A stretch of 64,000 nucleotides of DNA. It comes from Cupriavidus necator. Lineage in GTDB: Bacteria; Pseudomonadota; Gammaproteobacteria; Burkholderiales; Burkholderiaceae. Within the stretch, counting starts at the first letter, position 1, and the number at the start of each line of letters is the position of its first letter. Positions 51,223-59,424 of this stretch are shown piece by piece. Both the position numbers and the translations under genes were made by a program. Below the pieces are notes generated by a model. It was not told the origin of the DNA. It worked only from the letters and a program-made list of their open reading frames with translations, and did no database searches. The stretch spans positions 124,001 to 188,000 of the forward strand of contig NZ_SROX01000001.1 in assembly GCF_013141915.1 (NCBI RefSeq), written 5' to 3'.

Positions 51223-52326
51223 TCAGTCGCACGCCAGCGCAGACAGCGGACCGGGCGCCGGATGCGTGCCAGCGCGCGCCGCCGCGACGCGGGCCGCGGC
51301 GTCGTCCAGTTGCGCCAGCGTGCCGGCATCGACCGGGATCTGCGTGGCGCGGGCCGCGCGGCAGGCGCGTTCGGGTTCACCCGGCAGGTATATGCCGGGC
51401 TGGCCGGGCTGCAGGCGCGAGCTTTTCATCCAGTCGGCGAAGGCGGCCACTTCATGCCCGAACGAGGTGCTGGTGCCGAGCCGCGCGGGATCGAACACGA
51501 TCGCCAGCATGTTGTTCCAGACCGCGTGCTGATGCCGCAGTGTGTCCGGGCGGATGGTATGGCCGCCCGTGACCGCGGCGCCCAGCAGCTCGCACATCAC
51601 CGCCAGCACATGGCCCTTGTGCTCGCCAAAGGGCCGCAAGGCGCCCTGCGGCGTGCCGGCGGGCGGGTACATCACGGCGGCATCGGTGGTGGGCTCGCCC
51701 AGCGCATCGAGCAGGCAGCCCGGCGCCACCGGCGCGCCCTTGTTATGGGCCACGCGCACCTTGCCCAGCGCCACGGCGCTGGTGGCAAAGTCGAGCACCA
51801 GCGGCGGCTCGCCCGCCATCGGCACGCCGATGGTGAACGGATTGGTGCCATAGCGCGCGTCGTAGCCGCCGTGGGGCGCCACGATCGGCTTGGACAGCAC
51901 GTTGACGAAGTGTATCGAGATCATGCCCGCGGCCGTGGCCTGCTCGGCCCAGTGGCCGACGCGCCCCAGATGGTGCGACTGGCGCAGCCCCATCACGCAG
52001 ACGCCGTGCTCGCGGGCGCGGGCGATGGCCATCTGCATGGCTTGCGCCGTCACCGCCTGCCCCATGCCGCGGTTGCCGTCCAGGCTGAGCAGGCTGCCGG
52101 CGTCGTGCAGCACGCTGACCTCCCGGTTCAGTTGCAGCTCGTCGGCCTGCCATGCCAGTACATAGCGCGGGATCATGCCGACGCCGTGGGAGTCATGCCC
52201 GCTCAGGTTGGCGCCGACGAGGTGGTCGGCGGTCAGCTGTGCCTCCTGTGCGCTGCTGCCGGCGGCACGCCAGAGTTCGGTCACCCACTGGTGCAGGGCG
52301 TCCGTGGGAATGCGGTGTTCGCTCAT
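51223..52326 (-). CDS. Ldh-family (malate/L-lactate dehydrogenase type) oxidoreductase
   Basis: 367 residues of the LDH2/MDH2 family (AllD/YlbC/DpkA type): HLVGANLSGHDSHGVGMIPRYV, GNRGMGQAVTAQAM, the LRQSHHLGRVGHWAEQA block, and GVPMAGEPPLVLDFATSAVALGKV. These enzymes reduce 2-oxo acids or imino acids with NAD(P)H; family members include ureidoglycolate, sulfolactate and delta1-piperideine-2-carboxylate dehydrogenases. The exact substrate is open. It precedes the GarR-like gene by 76 bases on the same strand, so the two are probably cotranscribed. Confidence 0.85.
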   Translation of the reverse strand: MSEHRIPTDALHQWVTELWRAAGSSAQEAQLTADHLVGANLSGHDSHGVGMIPRYVLAWQADELQLNREVSVLHDAGSLLSLDGNRGMGQAVTAQAMQMAIARAREHGVCVMGLRQSHHLGRVGHWAEQATAAGMISIHFVNVLSKPIVAPHGGYDARYGTNPFTIGVPMAGEPPLVLDFATSAVALGKVRVAHNKGAPVAPGCLLDALGEPTTDAAVMYPPAGTPQGALRPFGEHKGHVLAVMCELLGAAVTGGHTIRPDTLRHQHAVWNNMLAIVFDPARLGTSTSFGHEVAAFADWMKSSRLQPGQPGIYLPGEPERACRAARATQIPVDAGTLAQLDDAAARVAAARAGTHPAPGPLSALACD

Positions 52327-52362
52327 ATCGGCCTTGGAAGGATGAAAACGCTGCGAAGCAAG

Positions 52363-52394
52363 AAGCCCCGTGCCGTGTGACGGCAACGGGGCTT
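52363..52394 (-). terminator. Terminator of the SOS-box gene
   Basis: A 9-bp stem (AAGCCCCGT / ACGGGGCTT) extended by four more pairs after one bulged base closes on TGTGA. Read on the minus strand it ends in TTCTTGCTTCG. It lies about 60 bases past the stop of the 94-residue gene and before the Ldh-type start, so it separates the two transcripts. Confidence 0.75.
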
Positions 52395-52453
52395 TCATGA
52401 TACTTGCGGCACGCGTTCGCTGGCGCGGGCGTGGCCGGTGATCGGGCAAATCC

Positions 52454-52738
52454 CTACTGGTGCGGGGCTTCGTGCGCAGGGGCTTGTGCCAGGATTTCCC
52501 GGATGCGGGCCAGGTAGCTGTCGCCCACCGCGCGGTGCAGGCGTCCCGCCTCGGCGGCGAACTGGCGCCTGCTGGGTGGGCGGATGCCCAGGCTGCGGCA
52601 AATGGTGGACAGATAGGGCTTGCGCGGGCCAGCCAGGCGTTGCGCCGCGGCCTGCAGCGCGGCGTCGCCGATGCGCCCGCGCAGCCATGCCAGGACTTGG
52701 CGGTCATAGTCGTTTTGCACGCGGATCAGGTGTTCCAT
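52454..52738 (-). CDS. Small hypothetical protein under a LexA box
   Basis: 94 residues from MEHLIRVQNDYDRQVLAWLRG. It is basic, mostly helical by eye (ALQAAAQRLAGPRKPYLSTICRSLG, RRQFAAEAGRLHRAVGDSYLARIREILAQ), with no signal peptide, no Cys pair and no known domain. The ATG at 52738 has GGAG at the right distance; an in-frame ATG at 52762 adds eight residues but falls against the operator. A near-consensus SOS box starts 30 bases upstream, and a terminator follows, so it is a single-gene SOS transcript. Its function is unknown; DNA repair, cell-division control or toxin roles are all possible. Confidence 0.7.
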   Translation of the reverse strand: MEHLIRVQNDYDRQVLAWLRGRIGDAALQAAAQRLAGPRKPYLSTICRSLGIRPPSRRQFAAEAGRLHRAVGDSYLARIREILAQAPAHEAPHQ

Positions 52739-52767
52739 GCCGGGGCTCCACTGTTCATCCATACAGG

Positions 52768-52787
52768 TACTGTAAATATATACAGTA
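52768..52787 (-). promoter_or_regulatory. LexA (SOS) box
   Basis: TACTGT-N8-ACAGTA with spacer AAATATAT. It matches the E. coli-type LexA consensus CTGT-N8-ACAG, with the outer TA pairs and the AT-rich spacer also conserved. It stands alone in a GC-rich region 30 bases upstream of the 52738 start, overlapping where that gene's promoter must be. The FCD-type regulator at 52860-53612 is also on the minus strand and ends about 70 bases upstream of the box, so it is not a likely target. Confidence 0.85.
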
Positions 52788-52859
52788 TCGGTGTGGAGGC
52801 AAGAAAAATCCGGCCCTGGCGGGTGTAAATGCCGCGCCGCGGTCACGCTGGTGTCGATT

Positions 52860-53612
52860 TCAGAAAGATCTGTCTTCAGAAGGCCTGGCCGTAGCACCTA
52901 TAGCGCCGTCGCCCGACACCAGTGGGAGGACCGCATCGCGCTTTTCCAGCAAGTGACGTTTCAGTACTGCCGCCAGCCGCTTGCCGTCGCGGGCTTCCAG
53001 CGCCTGGATCATCTCTTCATGGTCCTCGACGGCTTCGTCCCACTTGCCGCTTTGCTGGTTGGAGCGAAAACGCAGGGCCTGCAGGCGGCGGTTGATCGAC
53101 TGGTACGTCTGGCGCAGCGCTCCATTGCGCGCAGCCTCATTGATCCGGTCATGGATCTCCTGGTTGCGGCTGTAGTAGCCCGGCAGGTCGTTGCGTGCGC
53201 GGCAGGCCAGCATGCCGTAGTGCAAGGCCTTGATCTGCGCCAGTTCGGCCGCCGTGATGCGCTCGCACGCCAGTTCGCCGGAAAACGCCTCCAGCCCGCT
53301 CATCAGCTCGAAGCTCTCCCTGACCTCTGCCTCGCTCATGCGGGAGATGCTGGCGCCGCGGTTGGGCAACAGATCGATCAGGCCCTCGGCCGCCAGCACC
53401 TTCAGCGCTTCGCGCAACGGCGTGCGGGAAATGCCAAGGGTTTCGCATAACTCGCGTTCATTGAGCTTGGTACCCGGGGCGAACACCCCTTCGACGATGA
53501 ATTGCCGCAGGTGCTCGACCACGGTGTCATGCAGGCGCGGGCGCGCCAGCCGGGGCAGGGTGGCAGGGGGGGCTGGCTGGCCTGCCACGCCGTCGTTGTG
53601 TGAGTTTTGCAT
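52860..53612 (-). CDS. GntR-family regulator with FCD domain
   Basis: 250 residues. The winged helix at ~30-95 reads LNERELCETLGISRTPLREALKVLAAEGLIDLLPNRGASIS. The C-terminal FCD domain carries the expected metal-binding residues: His in NQEIHDRINEAA, VEDHEEM and LKRHLLEKR. FCD regulators sense small carboxylic acids. It is divergent from the aminotransferase operon, with a TGAATT-CAA-AATTCA repeat between them, and is the obvious regulator of the 53781-62509 genes. Confidence 0.92.
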   Translation of the reverse strand: MQNSHNDGVAGQPAPPATLPRLARPRLHDTVVEHLRQFIVEGVFAPGTKLNERELCETLGISRTPLREALKVLAAEGLIDLLPNRGASISRMSEAEVRESFELMSGLEAFSGELACERITAAELAQIKALHYGMLACRARNDLPGYYSRNQEIHDRINEAARNGALRQTYQSINRRLQALRFRSNQQSGKWDEAVEDHEEMIQALEARDGKRLAAVLKRHLLEKRDAVLPLVSGDGAIGATARPSEDRSF

Positions 53613-53741
53613 TCAATGTCCTCTATGCAGTTGGCGCAGATTCTACTGCATCCGCTCATTCGTCTCCAAAACGCGGGTTAACCACAACAAAAATGCGCAA
53701 ATTCCACCTTGGTTCGCCCCAGCCGGCCTGCTATATTCGAT

Positions 53742-53756
53742 TGAATTCAAAATTCA
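53742..53756. promoter_or_regulatory. Inverted repeat, probable FCD-regulator operator
   Basis: TGAATT-CAA-AATTCA, a 6-bp inverted repeat with a 3-base spacer, sits 3 bases after a TATATT -10-like hexamer (53733-53738) and 24 bases before the aminotransferase start. Its place over the transcript start suits repression by the divergent GntR/FCD protein. Confidence 0.6.
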
Positions 53757-53780
53757 TAATCCAACAGGAGGCGCGATTCC

Positions 53781-55001
53781 ATGGTTCACCTCGATTTCCA
53801 TCCCTCTGGCCGCCACTTTCTTCAGATCCCCGGCCCGAGCCCCGTGCCCGACCGCATCCTGCGCGCGCTGAGCTACCCGACCATCGACCACCGTGGGCCG
53901 GAGTTCGGCGCGCTGGGCCGCAAGGTGCTGGCCGGTATCAAGGAAATCTTCAAGACGCAGCATCCGGTGATCATCTATCCCGCCTCGGGCACCGGCGCCT
54001 GGGAAGCGGCGCTGACCAATACGCTCAGCCCGGGCGACCAGGTGCTGATGTTCGAGACCGGCCACTTCGCCACGCTGTGGAAGAAGATGGCCGAAGCGCT
54101 GGGCCTGCGCCCCGAATTCCTGGGCTTGCCCGGCATCGAAGGCTGGCGCCGCGGGGTGCAGCCGGACATGATCGAAGCGCGCCTGCGCCAGGACGCTGGC
54201 CACGCGATCCGGGCGGTCTGCGTGGTGCACAACGAGACCTCGACCGGCGTGATTTCCGATATCGCGGCGGTGCGCCGCGCCATCGATGCCGCCGGGCACC
54301 CGGCGCTGCTGCTGGTGGACACCATTTCGGGGCTGGGTTCGGCCGACTATCGCCATGACGAGTGGGGCGTGGACGTGACCGTGTCTGGCTCGCAGAAGGG
54401 CCTGATGCTGCCGCCGGGCATCAGCTTCAACGCGCTCTCGCCCAAGGCGATCGCCGCCAGCCAGCATGCCAGGCTGCCGCGCGCGTTCTGGGGTTGGACC
54501 GAGATCATCGAGGCCAACCAGAACGGCTACTGGCCCTATACGCCCAATACCAACCTGCTGTATGGCCTGTCCGAAGCGCTCGACATGATCCTGGGCGAGG
54601 GCCTGGAACAGGTCTTTGCCCGCCATCGGCGCCTGGCGGAAGCGACGCGCTGCGCGGTGCGCGCCTGGGGCCTGGAAATCCAGTGCGCGGATCCCGCGGT
54701 GTACAGCCCGGTGCTGACCGGCGTGATGATGCCCGACGGGGTCGACGCGGATGCGGTGCGCAAGCTGATCTATGAACGCTTCGACATGTCGCTGGGACAG
54801 GCGCTGGGCAAGATGCGCGGACGCATGTTCCGCATCGGCCATCTGGGCGACTGCAATGACCTGACCCTGATGGCCACGCTGGCCGGTTGCGAGATGGGGC
54901 TGAAGCTGGCGGGCGTGCCGCTTGCCGGCAGCGGCGTGGCCGCGGCGATGGCGTCGCTGGCCGCGCACGCTGACACGCCGGTGCTCAAGGCCGCAGCGTG
55001 A
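53781..55001 (+). CDS. Class V aminotransferase, glyoxylate-using type
   Basis: A 406-residue fold-type I PLP enzyme. It has IPGPSPVPDRILRALSYPTIDHRGPEF at the N-terminus, YPASGTGAWEAALTNTLSPGD for PLP phosphate, and VDTISGLGSADYRHDEWGVDVTVSGSQKGLMLPPG with the Schiff-base Lys206. It also has FRIGHLGDCNDLTLMATLAGCEMGL near the C-terminus. The pattern is that of serine/alanine/aspartate-glyoxylate aminotransferases, and it resembles BhcA of the beta-hydroxyaspartate cycle. It would convert glyoxylate to glycine. The AGGAGG site fixes the start. It is first in the operon after the divergent GntR. Confidence 0.88.
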   Translation: MVHLDFHPSGRHFLQIPGPSPVPDRILRALSYPTIDHRGPEFGALGRKVLAGIKEIFKTQHPVIIYPASGTGAWEAALTNTLSPGDQVLMFETGHFATLWKKMAEALGLRPEFLGLPGIEGWRRGVQPDMIEARLRQDAGHAIRAVCVVHNETSTGVISDIAAVRRAIDAAGHPALLLVDTISGLGSADYRHDEWGVDVTVSGSQKGLMLPPGISFNALSPKAIAASQHARLPRAFWGWTEIIEANQNGYWPYTPNTNLLYGLSEALDMILGEGLEQVFARHRRLAEATRCAVRAWGLEIQCADPAVYSPVLTGVMMPDGVDADAVRKLIYERFDMSLGQALGKMRGRMFRIGHLGDCNDLTLMATLAGCEMGLKLAGVPLAGSGVAAAMASLAAHADTPVLKAAA

Positions 55002-55154
55002 GCGGCGTCGATTGAGCGGCGCCGATCCGGGCAGGAGGCGGCGCGGTGCGCTGCCGCCTGCCATCGGGGCCGGAGCGTTACCAGCGCATGCGTCCGCCGG
55101 GCAGGCTGCCGCATGCATCGCCATGGGCGCGCAGCCCCTTGTTTCTTGCATGCC

Positions 55155-58100
55155 ATGAACATGAATTCGTCTCCCTTGCTGGTCAAGCCGATCCACCTGG
55201 TGCCAGCGCAGCAGCGGGCCAACTCGCCGCTGTCGGCGCTGTTGCGCAAGGAGTTGCGTGGCGACGTGCTGTTCGACCGCGCCGCGCGCGGCCGCTACGC
55301 CACCGATGCCTCGATCTACCAGATCATGCCGGTCGGCGTGGTAGTGCCGCGCGACCAGGCTGACCTGGTGCGCGCGCTCGACATCGCGCGGGACCAGCGC
55401 GTGCCGGTGCTGGCGCGTGGCGCCGGCACCAGCCAGTGCGGCCAGACCGTGGGCGAGGCCCTGGTCATCGACACCAGCAAATGGCTCAACAACGTGGTCG
55501 CCTTCGATGCCGGCGCGCGCACGGTGACGGTCGAGCCCGGCATCGTGCTGGACCACCTGAACGCCTGGCTCAAGCCGCACGGGCTGTGGTTTCCGGTCGA
55601 TGTTTCCACGGGGGCGCAGTGCACCATCGGCGGCATGGCCGGCAACAACTCGTGCGGCTCGCGCTCGATCGCCTACGGCAACATGGTGCATAACGTGCTG
55701 GCGATCGATGCGGTGCTGGCGGACGGCAGCGCATGCCACTTCGGTTCGCTGGCGCAGCCGGTGGCGCCAGGGCGCGCCGAGGGCATTCTGCGCGGCCTGC
55801 AGCGCATCGCCACGCGCGAGCGCGACGAGATCGCGGAGCGCATGCCCAAGGTGCTGCGCCGCGTGGCCGGCTACAACATCGACTTGTTCGACTGCCAGAA
55901 TCCGCGCGCCTATACCGACGACGGCCACGCCAACCTGGCGCATATCCTGGTGGGCTCCGAAGGCACGCTGGCCTGCAGCCGCCAGCTCACGCTGAAGCTG
56001 GCGCCGCTGCCGGCGCACAAGGTGCTGGGCGTGGTCAACTTTCCCACGTTCTACCAGGCCATGGACATGACGCAGCATATCGTCAGGCTGCGCCCGGTGG
56101 CGGTGGAACTGGTCGATCGCACCATGATCGGCCTGTCGATGGAGAACCCCGCCTTCCGCCCGGTGGTCGAGCGCGCGCTGACGGGCGATCCGCAAGCCAT
56201 CCTGCTGGTGGAATTTGCCGGTGACGACCGGCAGGCGCTGCTGGCGCAGCTGGACCAGCTTGCCGAGCTGATGGCGGACCTCGGCCTGCCCGGTTCGGTG
56301 GTCAAGATGCCCGAGGAGAAGGCGCAGAAGGCGCTGTGGGAGGTGCGCAAGGCCGGCCTGAACATCATGATGAGCATGAAGGGCGACGGCAAGCCGGTAT
56401 CGTTTATCGAGGACTGCGCGGTGCCGCTCGAGCACCTGGCCGAATACACCCGCCGGCTGACCGAAGTCTTCCACAAGCACAAGACCGAGGGCACCTGGTA
56501 CGCCCACGCCAGCGTTGGCACGCTGCACGTGCGGCCGATCCTGGATATGCGCCGCGACGGCGCGCTGCGCATGCGCGAGATTGCAGAAGAGGCGGCCGAA
56601 CTGGTGCGTGCGTACAAGGGCGCCTACTCCGGCGAGCACGGCGACGGCCTGTGCCGCGGCGAGTGGGTGGCGTGGCAATACGGCCCGCGCATCAACGCCG
56701 CGTTCAGCGAGATCAAGGCGCTGTTCGATCCGGACAACCGCTTCAACCCCGACAAGATCGTGCGGCCGCCCAAAATGGACGCGCGCGAGAACTTCCGCTT
56801 CGCGCCCGGCTACGCCGCGCTGCCGCTTACGCCCGCGCTGGACTGGTCGGCGTGGAACGTGCGGCGCGACCCGATCACGGGGGTCGAGACCGCGCCCGGC
56901 ACCGGCAACGATACCGCCACGCATGGGCTGGCTTCGGCCGTGGAGATGTGCAACAACAACGGCCACTGCCGCAAGTTCGACGCCGGCACCATGTGCCCCA
57001 GCTATCGCGTGACCAAGGACGAACAGCACCTGACGCGCGGCCGCGCCAACACGCTGCGGCTGGCGCTGTCCGGGCAGCTCGGCACCGACGGGCTGGCCAG
57101 TGCCGAGGTCAAGGAGGCACTGGACCTGTGCGTGTCCTGCAAGGGCTGCAAGCGCGACTGCCCGACCGGCGTCGACATGGCCAGGTTCAAGATCGAGGCG
57201 CGCCACGCATGGACCAGCCGGCACGGTGTCGGCCTGCGCGAGCGCATGGTGGCGTTCCTGCCGCGCTATGCGCCGCTGGCCAGCCGCGTGTCGGGACTGC
57301 TGGCGCTGGCCGACCGCGTGCCCGGGGTTTCTGGCTGGATCCGGCGCGCGCTGGGGTTTGCCCCGCATCGGTCGCTGCCGCGTTTCACCGCGCCGTTCCT
57401 GGCGGGGCGCGCCGCGGGCCATGACGCAGGCCGCAAGACCGATGGCCGCGAAGTGCTGCTCTTCGTCGATACCTTCAGCAACTACATGGAGCCCGACAAC
57501 GCGCGCGCCGCGCAAGCCGTGCTGGAAGCCGCCGGATATACGGTGCATTTCAACACCCGCGCGGGCGAACGCCCGCTGTGCTGCGGCCGGACCTTCCTGG
57601 CCGCGGGCCTGGTCGAGCAGGCCAAGGCCGAGGCACGCCGGCTGCTGGATGCGCTGCGTCCGTTCGTCGAGCGCGGCGTGCCGGTGGTGGGCCTGGAGCC
57701 GTCGTGCCTGCTGTCGCTGCGCGACGAATTCCTGGGCTATGGCTATGGCGACGAGGCGCGCAAGCTCGCCGGCCTGTCGTTCCTGTTCGAGGAGTTCCTG
57801 GTGCGCGAGCGGCAGGCCGGCCGGCTGGACCTGCCGCTGCAGCCGCTGCAGGTATCCGAGGCCATCGTGCATGGCCACTGCCACCAGAAGGCGTTCGATG
57901 CGTTCACGCCGGTGCAGACCGTGCTGGGTTGGATCCCGGGCCTGAAGGTGGCGCCGGTGGAGTCGTCATGCTGCGGCATGGCTGGCAGCTTCGGCTATGA
58001 GGCGGAGCACTTCGCGGCGTCGCAGGCGATGGCCGAGCTGTCGCTGCTGCCGGCGGTGCGCCGGCGCGCGGCTGGCGCCCTCGTGGTGGCGGACGGCACC

Positions 58101-58196
58101 AGTTGCCGCCACCAGATCCGCGACGGTGCCGACACCGAGGCGCTGCACGTGGCGCGGGTGCTGGCGATGGCGCTGGAAGGGGGGCGCCATGTCTGA
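55155..58196 (+). CDS. FAD- and Fe-S-binding D-2-hydroxyacid dehydrogenase-type fusion protein
   Basis: 1013 residues. The N-terminal FAD domain (PCMH/GlcD type) at ~55-270 includes VPVLARGAGTSQCGQ and AQCTIGGMAGNNSCGSRSIAYGNMVHNVL. The FAD-oxidase C domain runs to ~560 (EHGDGLCRGEW, FNPDKIVRP). A ferredoxin-like region with CNNNGHCRKFDAGTMCPSYRVTKDE and CVSCKGCKRDCPTGVDMARFK holds two 4Fe-4S clusters. Two CCG domains end it (CCGRTFLAAG, SSCCGMAGSFGYE). It is the single-chain counterpart of glycolate oxidase GlcDEF, or a YdiJ/D-lactate-dehydrogenase-like enzyme. Glycolate or a similar 2-hydroxyacid is the probable donor. It overlaps the next gene by 8 bases. Confidence 0.9.
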   Translation: MNMNSSPLLVKPIHLVPAQQRANSPLSALLRKELRGDVLFDRAARGRYATDASIYQIMPVGVVVPRDQADLVRALDIARDQRVPVLARGAGTSQCGQTVGEALVIDTSKWLNNVVAFDAGARTVTVEPGIVLDHLNAWLKPHGLWFPVDVSTGAQCTIGGMAGNNSCGSRSIAYGNMVHNVLAIDAVLADGSACHFGSLAQPVAPGRAEGILRGLQRIATRERDEIAERMPKVLRRVAGYNIDLFDCQNPRAYTDDGHANLAHILVGSEGTLACSRQLTLKLAPLPAHKVLGVVNFPTFYQAMDMTQHIVRLRPVAVELVDRTMIGLSMENPAFRPVVERALTGDPQAILLVEFAGDDRQALLAQLDQLAELMADLGLPGSVVKMPEEKAQKALWEVRKAGLNIMMSMKGDGKPVSFIEDCAVPLEHLAEYTRRLTEVFHKHKTEGTWYAHASVGTLHVRPILDMRRDGALRMREIAEEAAELVRAYKGAYSGEHGDGLCRGEWVAWQYGPRINAAFSEIKALFDPDNRFNPDKIVRPPKMDARENFRFAPGYAALPLTPALDWSAWNVRRDPITGVETAPGTGNDTATHGLASAVEMCNNNGHCRKFDAGTMCPSYRVTKDEQHLTRGRANTLRLALSGQLGTDGLASAEVKEALDLCVSCKGCKRDCPTGVDMARFKIEARHAWTSRHGVGLRERMVAFLPRYAPLASRVSGLLALADRVPGVSGWIRRALGFAPHRSLPRFTAPFLAGRAAGHDAGRKTDGREVLLFVDTFSNYMEPDNARAAQAVLEAAGYTVHFNTRAGERPLCCGRTFLAAGLVEQAKAEARRLLDALRPFVERGVPVVGLEPSCLLSLRDEFLGYGYGDEARKLAGLSFLFEEFLVRERQAGRLDLPLQPLQVSEAIVHGHCHQKAFDAFTPVQTVLGWIPGLKVAPVESSCCGMAGSFGYEAEHFAASQAMAELSLLPAVRRRAAGALVVADGTSCRHQIRDGADTEALHVARVLAMALEGGRHV

Positions 58197-59355
58197 GCCG
58201 ATGCGCAACCCGGCCCAGGACCGCGCCCTGCTGCGGCCGCCCGCGCCGGCAAGAATCGGCGACCGTGTCGAGGACGTGGGCACGCCCGCGCTGCTGGTCG
58301 ATCTCGATGCCTTCGACCATAACCTCGCGCGGATGCAGGCCCTCGCCGATGCCGGCGGCGTGGCCCTGCGCCCGCATGCCAAGGCGCACAAGTCGGTCGC
58401 GATCGCGCAGCGGCAGATCGCCGCCGGCGCGGTGGGCATCTGCTGCCAGAAGCTCAGCGAGGCGTACCCGTTTACCGCCGCCGGGATTGCCAGCATCCAC
58501 ATCAGCAACGAGTTCGTCGGCGCCGACAAGCTGGCCATGGCGGTGGAGCTGGCTCGGCACGTGGACCTGAGCATCTGCGTCGACGACGTGCGCCAGGTGG
58601 CGGCGATGGCAGCCGCTGCGGCGGCCGGCGGGGTGCGTATCACCGCGCTCGCGGAAGTCGACGTGGGGCAGGGGCGTTGCGGGGTCGACAGTCCGCAAGC
58701 GTTGAGCCGGCTCGCCGATGCCATCGGCGCGGCGCCGTCGCTGCGCTTCGGCGGGCTGCAGGCGTATCACGGCGGCGCCCAGCACCTGCCGCACTGGACC
58801 CAGCGTCGGGACGCCGCGCGCCACGCCGCCGAGCTGGCGCACGCCTATGTGCGCCATCTCGATGCCCGCGGCATCGCCTGCGCGGTCGTCACCGGCGGCG
58901 GCAGCGGCAGCGCGGAGTTCGATTGCGAGAGCGGTGTCTATACGGAGATCCAGCCCGGCAGCTACCTGTTCCTCGACGGCCACTATGGCGCCAGCGAATG
59001 GCCCGGGCGCTTCCAGCCCCGCCACGCCCTCTTCCTGTCGACCACGGTGATGAGCACCGCGCGCGCCGGCGGGGCGGTGTGCGATGCGGGGTTGAAGTCG
59101 GTCGCGGTGGACTCCGGCCTGCCGCGGCTGTGGTCCGGCCAGGGCAGCGAGTGGCTGCGCTATGTCGCGGCCAACGATGAACACGGCGTGCTGCAGGTGC
59201 TGCAAGAAGACGGCCCGGCCCTGCTGGGGAACAAGCTCTGGCTGGTGCCAGGCCACTGCGATCCCACCGCGAACCTGCACGCGCAGTACGTGTGCTGCCG
59301 CGACGGGTACGTGGCCGAGTTGTGGGACATCGCGGCGCGCGGCCTGAGCCGCTGA
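58189..59355 (+). CDS. D-threonine/3-hydroxyaspartate aldolase-family PLP enzyme
   Basis: 388 residues of the DSD1/D-threonine aldolase family (alanine racemase fold). The PLP lysine is in RPHAKAHKS (Lys65). Metal-binding His356 and Asp358 are in LVPGHCDPTANLH. Other marks are GICCQKLSEA, EVDVGQGRCGV, GLQAYHGG, VTGGGSGSAEFDCESGVYTEIQPGSYLFLDGHYG and CDAGLKSVAVDSGLP. The closest named relative by these motifs is beta-hydroxyaspartate aldolase BhcC, which joins glycine and glyoxylate to 3-hydroxyaspartate. D-threonine or D-phenylserine aldolase activity is the alternative. Start overlaps the dehydrogenase 3' end. Confidence 0.85.
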   Translation: MSEPMRNPAQDRALLRPPAPARIGDRVEDVGTPALLVDLDAFDHNLARMQALADAGGVALRPHAKAHKSVAIAQRQIAAGAVGICCQKLSEAYPFTAAGIASIHISNEFVGADKLAMAVELARHVDLSICVDDVRQVAAMAAAAAAGGVRITALAEVDVGQGRCGVDSPQALSRLADAIGAAPSLRFGGLQAYHGGAQHLPHWTQRRDAARHAAELAHAYVRHLDARGIACAVVTGGGSGSAEFDCESGVYTEIQPGSYLFLDGHYGASEWPGRFQPRHALFLSTTVMSTARAGGAVCDAGLKSVAVDSGLPRLWSGQGSEWLRYVAANDEHGVLQVLQEDGPALLGNKLWLVPGHCDPTANLHAQYVCCRDGYVAELWDIAARGLSR

Positions 59356-59424
59356 CGCCGCAGGTAGAAAAAAGAAGAGCCGCGGCAAGCGGCACCGGGT
59401 AGTCAAAGCCAAAGGAGACCAACG

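Noticed and set aside
53754..57884. 1376-codon open frame on the minus strand
   Set aside because: It lies antisense to the aminotransferase and FAD/Fe-S dehydrogenase, which have clear motifs and ribosome sites. Long antisense frames are expected at this G+C content.
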